Shown piece by piece: positions 61,701 to 64,000 of a stretch of 64,000 nucleotides of DNA. Positions within the stretch are counted from its first letter, which is position 1; every line of letters begins with the position of its first letter. The DNA is taken from assembly GCA_017616445.1 (NCBI GenBank), contig JAFZYE010000051.1, positions 19,529 through 83,528 of the forward strand, read 5' to 3'. A model generated the notes under the pieces. It did no database searches. It saw only the letters and a list, made by a program, of their open reading frames with translations, and had not been told where the DNA came from. The stretch is from Bacteroidaceae bacterium. GTDB taxonomy: Bacteria > Bacteroidota > Bacteroidia > Bacteroidales > Bacteroidaceae. The position numbers and the translations under genes were made by a program.

Positions 61701-63205
61701 ATACCTATCGTCTTGTCAATCAGGTCTTCTGAGAGGTCATAGGTCAATAATGAATCCTTGAACTCGTAGGTCTCCTGTTTACTGTCGAAATCCACTGAAC
61801 CGATGTTCTGGTAGTCCTCTGGCTTGCCCGTCAACGAACGCTGAATGAGGAACTGATCACCCTCCAGGAGGTCTGCTACCGTCAGGTCCTTGACGCTCCA
61901 TTCCAGTTTGATGGCTCCTGCATCCGTTATCAGCTGTCCCTTGTTCGTTTCCGATTTCGGAGTGAATGCCATCAGATCCCCCTTCAGCATACGAGGGTTG
62001 TGAATCACGACATCATCCGTGTTCTTAATCGTTTTCGTGACACTTCCTGCCATCAGTTTCACCGTCACATTCAGGTCGCGGTGAGCTTCCGTTGCAGGCA
62101 GCATGAGGTAGCCCGAATAGCTGTTCTTGGGCAGTGTGACACGGTTGACTTTCTTTGTGAGACCGTATTCGTCAGTATAAGTGGCTTCAATCCATCTGAT
62201 GCTGACGTTGCTCGATACAGGCAGTTTTACCGTTCCTTCTTCGCCAGCTTCAACACCGGGAATCATGTCGTAAGTGTCCACTGTGGCCTGCTCTTCGTTC
62301 GGGAAGAGAACCATTGTCGGAACAGCTTTGCCGTCCACCATCTGCCACGATCCAGCCACTTCACCGTTCATCATCTCTACCACTTTGCTCTGGTCGGTAA
62401 CGTTCTTGCAGTTATTGTTTGCCATCTCGCCCCAGTTGTGAGCCGACAGGCAGTTTGTGCTTTTTGAGTTAGTGCCCCAAGTATGGATATTCTTGTTACC
62501 CGCATTGTCATACCAGTAGCTGAACCCCGCATGGGCAATCCCCTTGTAGGTGCCGTTCTCATAGAGTCGGTGCATGGTCCACGAACCGTTGTGTCCCCAT
62601 CCGCAGAAAGCACCTCCGTATGCATCGCTCTTCGATGCCGTGAGCGTTCCGTCGAATAGGCAGTCTGTTATAAAGACATTCGCATCGCCTGTATGTCCTA
62701 TGAATCCACCCAGATGGTCGTCCGTTGTCGTGATGCTGGCCGACACTCTTACCTTCTCTATGGTGACCGAGGGCGATGAACCATACAAATGTCCTATCAG
62801 TCCGGTACTGTGTATGCCGCCTTTCACGCTACCTGTGACCGTCAGGTTCTTGAAAGTAGCTTGATTAACCGAGGGGAAGGGTGCTCCGTAAGAATTCGAT
62901 CCACAATCGATGTTCACGTTCAGCGTGTGGCCGTTACCATCGAAGATGCCTCGATAGGGAGCAGCGTCCAAACCGACGACGTAAGAAGTGGCGAAGTCGG
63001 CATCCATGATGGCGTTCACATCAGATTTTCCTCCCGCTTTGTTCACAAGCGAAATGAATACATCCCAGTCTGCGCTGTTGCGCAACACATTGTATGTCAC
63101 TCCGTCAATGAGGATTGTTTCCAGTTCTCCGTCGTCTGCCCATGTTGCATGCGGCAGCGTCCACGTCAATAAGACGAATAAAGATAGTAAAACGGATTTT
63201 CTCAT
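52754..63205 (-). CDS. Giant secreted multidomain surface protein (3483 residues)
   Basis: Signal peptide VLLSLFVLLTWTLPHATWA. Visible modules: two GLUG-like beta-helix blocks (about 75-215 and 690-775); a fibronectin type III-like domain (about 935-1010, VVLTWNNLTDDAVDYYEVWRR); two or three carboxypeptidase-regulatory-like domains (about 1030-1190, VEGYLRFADGTGIPG, FSGYVQYEGTSIPV); a long unfamiliar middle part with LRDPPGGTSS (about 1590); two LamG/concanavalin-like domains (about 2405-2550 and 2605-2785); an Ig-like region; and the tail QRGVYIMNGKKIIVK. It looks like an adhesin or glycan-binding surface protein. No catalytic motif is seen. One uninterrupted frame of 10.4 kb with its own promoter; it heads the surface-protein group to 49015. 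Confidence 0.85.
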   Translation of the reverse strand: MRKSVLLSLFVLLTWTLPHATWADDGELETILIDGVTYNVLRNSADWDVFISLVNKAGGKSDVNAIMDADFATSYVVGLDAAPYRGIFDGNGHTLNVNIDCGSNSYGAPFPSVNQATFKNLTVTGSVKGGIHSTGLIGHLYGSSPSVTIEKVRVSASITTTDDHLGGFIGHTGDANVFITDCLFDGTLTASKSDAYGGAFCGWGHNGSWTMHRLYENGTYKGIAHAGFSYWYDNAGNKNIHTWGTNSKSTNCLSAHNWGEMANNNCKNVTDQSKVVEMMNGEVAGSWQMVDGKAVPTMVLFPNEEQATVDTYDMIPGVEAGEEGTVKLPVSSNVSIRWIEATYTDEYGLTKKVNRVTLPKNSYSGYLMLPATEAHRDLNVTVKLMAGSVTKTIKNTDDVVIHNPRMLKGDLMAFTPKSETNKGQLITDAGAIKLEWSVKDLTVADLLEGDQFLIQRSLTGKPEDYQNIGSVDFDSKQETYEFKDSLLTYDLSEDLIDKTIGIPLVRYRVFRASTQQLWGMDKNPTVAYVQPQMSTLMLLEPTAAKAAWSNETERKVKVEWSYKQNDSSHNYVWDKRAAMKLEIQTFRRDGSKADSIVTTLTEEQIEACTAEVQLTHSCVTYKMRLIVDGSKSPIGKGTSEVFAVLNSKDDFKKYANAIWSHNDYPARKAIMNAIMTADITLDTEEYAQYYLGYVYNNSGKPYTGNFNGNGHSLTVNFNNQAFQNVPNLAPIFHAANGAVICNLTTEGVLSTQQKFAAGIVGEVNEGNVFIENCRSKVMIRSNFYGDGSHGGLVGIVSSGGNLHISNCLFDGLFDYYSYLERNTSNCGGFIGWREVTPTIISNSYFNPRSVTMYEYNKDSHKTFVRSRNDDVILGLLEDCLYKKAFGAVQGKQSDSAPSNWCWKDGVPAVEQKSFTTPVSGSVADVAIPDGQFFYENLGHIDPTSLSIEPLQSSVVLTWNNLTDDAVDYYEVWRRDSLSNDTVRLISQLTDMQYEDKTTSPVHNYFYFVRGVNSCEGLTYDDTEWKSGHCVQTGTVEGYLRFADGTGIPGEQINITSKDGTIQVSVTTDESGYFFKSGLPYINETETSYSAMPNLNGYSKGAIPVTFGTLPGENTVKGVIFVVEKSVKFSGYVQYEGTSIPVQGVSFLLDGREVHNGAGKVVTDHEGKYSFRMLEGDHSIQAVKDGHVFYQKGFYHEDKDTVNTQYYFSIDKAGIYFYDQTRVKLIGRVAGGKDQGDIPLGNSLSRNNLGDELKLVLTLEGDNSSRLVWDIQDSKKSVRDEVFVHKAHDQKHEYQTLVHTTLHRMEISPDVHTGEYEVMLPPVKWKIQQITAKGYATLFQDGQTGDVIDLTDSIKPHTDHYEGLWKNANGDDVKSVDVSYHAKYSRIYHSPVIIDYKQAVYDKFEYFGDHYYWAKDLAGNREQVTLAYGKRKKDWPEGRKDSLEAVYTFGHPVFSVERSYPFKISATEKYYYNNDIKNDTVDIVRLSGGKVIIHNGMESSTHRDSVLLDSVGEATYAIKAKQTPYMLTGDDALRTISMTLLLDGTYYEATPLRAYVLNIATKPGAKDVLPIKQPQLIDILRDPPGGTSSAKLSKGSMLKYTYTLDMQAKVGLSFSFQWGAESSFYVGFVGIGAETGTINGAKNKLGFNIDLVATFMEKNAYSYTITCNEDISTSSDKTMVGADADVYIGTETNLILKPALAIRAIPHSMWKQQQGAVMAGSSLEIARGYDAKGDTIHLVRDEVVTYSPEISSVFQHSQKYIIDQLIPDLEAQCKSQLFTGSKEDAQKQADASGKPVYWSMLKPEDENFGMMNYKVTKSGGKTTLEPVYYTNKMEKAPEGNLYYQIILPKDYTGKKEDRIADFCQSLQWWMGAISQNEQEKLGASELVKNFDIDGASGLTYSEDFSSDITSSAYIKFPWSNIGNVAVGLASVVTNAIAKAFSSASGGKTDDSSSAIIDTDVHLGVTGFKLGITPVLSLDINGTYGNEKKYNRKESFTISMDKRSHLDFDVYRVNSDLTKGTTSGDYDIFVEGNIDKQATEVINAIKNGMYPDNYKNREWRYSRGFVYRTRGGATCRPYEGERKTVIYNPGTLLDERTKKIENPIIKMDKQSVSGVPYDQPARFKLYLTNDSEVPEAAYSFFDLYLDETSNPKGAKIMMDGMPLSGNPSTVQINPGQVTEKTIEVWASEDFDYENLRLTLLSQGDAKTLQSVSFDVHYLQTAGDIAITTPGDKWIMNTDAQYEKGKGWYMPVIISGFNKNQKNFDHIEFQYKESTRGDDYWTNLCGYYNDSTIYAAASGTKAMIPENGNIITRFFGEGVVMEKAYDLRAVLFCRNGNGFLTNASKVLSGVKDTRRPQLFGSPEPKDGILGAGENIVFNFSEDIEYNYLQATTNFEVKGETNETSIQEAPSLQFQGHGYAQSEARRNFADKSVTVEVMIKPDDVDEEMPIFSHGRDGKQLQLWLTKDKRLKAVVDDKVLVSNNVISFKGFQRVALVLNNEQKKLFLYSKNLDASMDSVTYSGYGPLVFGSTQQTDVSKRSYYKGRMLQARVWNRAMDATLLDTYGNQLLTGYEMGLTDYYPMNEGKGDYATDLAQGAHLSLNGASWAQPTGMSLYLDKTEQRDVKGLRLKEQFFQRTSEQDYTLMFWFKTNSSGHGTLLCNGSGRKTDVKAEDKFFIGFEGKTLKYRSNGREYTLGDNFDDDEWHHYAMTVNRAYQVATIYVDNNMKAQFATDSLGGMTGKFYLGNMVWQEAGVGNDVVHQQNPLTGYFDGIAVFEQALPISLIKRYTDKALGGSEKGLITYLGFDRQERQKNGDIALEPYVLNKKIQYDPDGKPTDEHDSVFVDPIADITKRVNQNTSAPMQAYEELRNLNFSYVGRDNQLLVNIDELDSRINKRMVYVTVNDIPDLNGNYTASPSTMAVFIDRNPLRWERKTYKTTLDLGYYDCIFNINIINNSGAAHTYKLEKLPKWLSVNTPTDIIEAQSEQTLTFTISKDINAGTYDDIIYLADENGLYEPLALNITVEGSKPDWWVDDNMMQFSMNIVARVQIGNDIVTDSRDIVSVFDSKGRCMGVGNVNYDPVSSESLVYLTVCDSMTTSSKLGFKLWHYETGKTMVLKPSKEVNFQPETLEGSTKNPIVLRASDQYIQSIPLWPGWNWVSLNVLNDDYYYVKDLLSWFTWKEGDMLSDETHNISLLYQDGQWISNKGSKQLDDLHLNIGHSYRVKVSEYTIVELYGSAVKAKGDRTITVQNGWNSIGYTPLVNLPVSTALADYLEEAKDGDVVKNKTSFAMFSEGANNSRGWKGNLQYMKPGEGYMLYRQGKEPATFTYPYHEANATFFEGTGTAKRAPMAESYADNMVMTAAAEGIDVQQGDKLIAFADGAIVGETELMSLDSKELFFLTIAGEKATPVSFAIERAGDIIASTNEVLTYQKNGVSGTPDLPTKISFVHQPSDIGHLIGWYTLQGFKLDKRPTQRGVYIMNGKKIIVK

Positions 63206-63512
63206 ATTTCAGTTTTTTTTAGGTTTTAGTTCTTGCTGTAGTAAGTTGAGCACTTTGGTTGCAAAGATAACAAAAAAATACTATTCGACAATTTACTACC
63301 TGCTATTTTTATCTGCAATTTGGCTAATTTTGCTCTCACCTTACATTTTTTATCCTTTAATTCGGTTTTTTTACTTTTTTTTTCTGACTTTTTAAAATAA
63401 AAAGTAGCGACGTTCTAGTTTGAACGCCTCTACTCGATTCTGTCCGATGTGCAAATCGTCTAAAGTATAGTTGACAACTAATTATGCATTATGCATTATG
63501 AATTATGCATTG
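63206..63512. promoter_or_regulatory. Intergenic region upstream of the giant gene, with -7 element and GCATAAT array
   Basis: On the minus strand TATCTTTG (63262-63269) is a -7 match 57 bases before the giant gene's ATG. ATTG near 63289 is a weak -33. The rest is AT-rich with long T tracts (63341-63395). At 63480-63512 a GCATTAT array (ATGCATTATGCATTATGAAT) abuts the stop of the M15 peptidase gene. Confidence 0.6.
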
Positions 63513-63986
63513 TTAATTGTCTAACGCCTGGTACGTCTTTCCGTCCTTGCATTGCAGCTTTTGGTGTCGGTTCTTCCGGTATGTCACATAGCAGACGTGG
63601 ATCCATTTGCTGCCACTGGGACGGGTTTCCCAGATGAGTTGGTCGAACACCAGGTTATCCACCATCCAGAGGTACCATTCACGCAATCGCTTTGCTCCTT
63701 GCTTGCTGTAGATGTCAGCAGCTTCGCCCTTCATGTGCTGGGACTTCAAAGCACCTTTCACTGCTTTGTTCAGCGCTGGACATCTGTACCCGCTACTGAT
63801 ATACACAGGTTCTCCGAACTGCTGTCGTAGCGGTTCCAGCACGTTCTCACACAATGCCTGCATATTCGCCAACTGCACAGGCGTGACGTCTTCATTATCT
63901 ATTCCTCTCTTCGCAGCAGTTTCGCTGCGGGTAAACTCCTTCACTTTAAAGTGAGGAGATAGTTTCATTTCAGCTGGATATTTCAT
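63513..63986 (-). CDS. M15-family D,D-carboxypeptidase/endolysin-like peptidase
   Basis: A 157-residue zinc peptidase of the peptidase_M15_3 type. SSGYRCPALN opens the domain; SQHMKGEAADI supplies the first His and Asp ligands, and KWIHVCY the second His with its aromatic neighbour. No signal peptide, as in prophage or prophage-derived endolysins that need a holin, and also in stand-alone chromosomal copies. Likely substrate is the D-Ala end or a cross-link of peptidoglycan. No other phage gene is in view; what lies beyond the window edge would decide. Confidence 0.88.
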   Translation of the reverse strand: MKYPAEMKLSPHFKVKEFTRSETAAKRGIDNEDVTPVQLANMQALCENVLEPLRQQFGEPVYISSGYRCPALNKAVKGALKSQHMKGEAADIYSKQGAKRLREWYLWMVDNLVFDQLIWETRPSGSKWIHVCYVTYRKNRHQKLQCKDGKTYQALDN

Positions 63987-64000
63987 AATCTCATTTTTCA

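Overview
The window comes from a Bacteroidota chromosome, most likely Prevotella or a close relative (Bacteroidales). Several things point there: a complete Bacteroidetes-type dcw cell-division/cell-wall cluster, promoters of the form TTTG-N19/21-TAnnTTTG, a BspA-type LRR_5 protein, a C10 (interpain/streptopain-like) protease, fimbrillin-like and DUF4421 proteins, and secreted proteins ending in a Gly-Lys-Lys tail. I see no rRNA, tRNA, CRISPR array or transposase gene.

Layout. 1-589: 3' end of a beta-helix Cthe_2159-type protein. 770-3628 (+): overlapping genes for an SDR epimerase, a PAP2 membrane enzyme and PdxB. 3749-5776 (+): a VanX-like dipeptidase and a THUMP-like methyltransferase. 5718-8249 (-): a secreted tandem serpin. 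8668-14651 (-): an ECF sigma/anti-sigma pair followed by three paralogous secreted proteins of unknown function and a BspA-like LRR protein, apparently one operon. 14839-15548 (-): a HEPN/MNT toxin-antitoxin pair, lying between two perfect 43-bp direct repeats. 15855-32210 (-): mraZ-rsmH-ftsL-ftsI-murE-mraY-murD-ftsW-murG-murC-ftsQ-ftsA-ftsZ, with three 10-bp-spaced GTGG boxes at the mraZ promoter. 32472-36800 (+): Tat-type aldo/keto reductase with iron-sulfur motifs, outer-membrane barrel, PriA. 36858-46665 (-): a tight run of DUF4421, lipocalin-like lipoprotein, GH3, PreA-like enzyme, C10 protease and C11 protease. 47129-48571 (-): DUF4143-type ATPase. 49015-63205 (-): a surface-protein group made of a 3483-residue secreted protein, a lipoprotein, a fimbrillin-like lipoprotein, a 43-residue protein, a beta-barrel and a DUF3089 hydrolase. 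63513-63986 (-): an M15 peptidase.

The most unusual feature is the density of short repeats. Arrays of 7-8 bp units (GAGGTAA, GCATAAT, GTAGAAT, GTTAGCG and others) and C-rich/G-rich palindromes fill many gaps, reach into gene ends so that they supply stop codons (murC, mraY, ftsW), and sit in frame inside at least eight coding regions, including one lipoprotein signal peptide. A composite element of about 95 bp occurs twice in opposite orientation. Other leads are the 43-bp repeat flanking the toxin-antitoxin island, a well-formed promoter that fires into a gene-free GC-rich hairpin region next to the serpin, the sigma-linked three-paralogue family, and near-identical signal peptides on unrelated lipoproteins.

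All calls are from reading the sequence and its translations. No database search was run.
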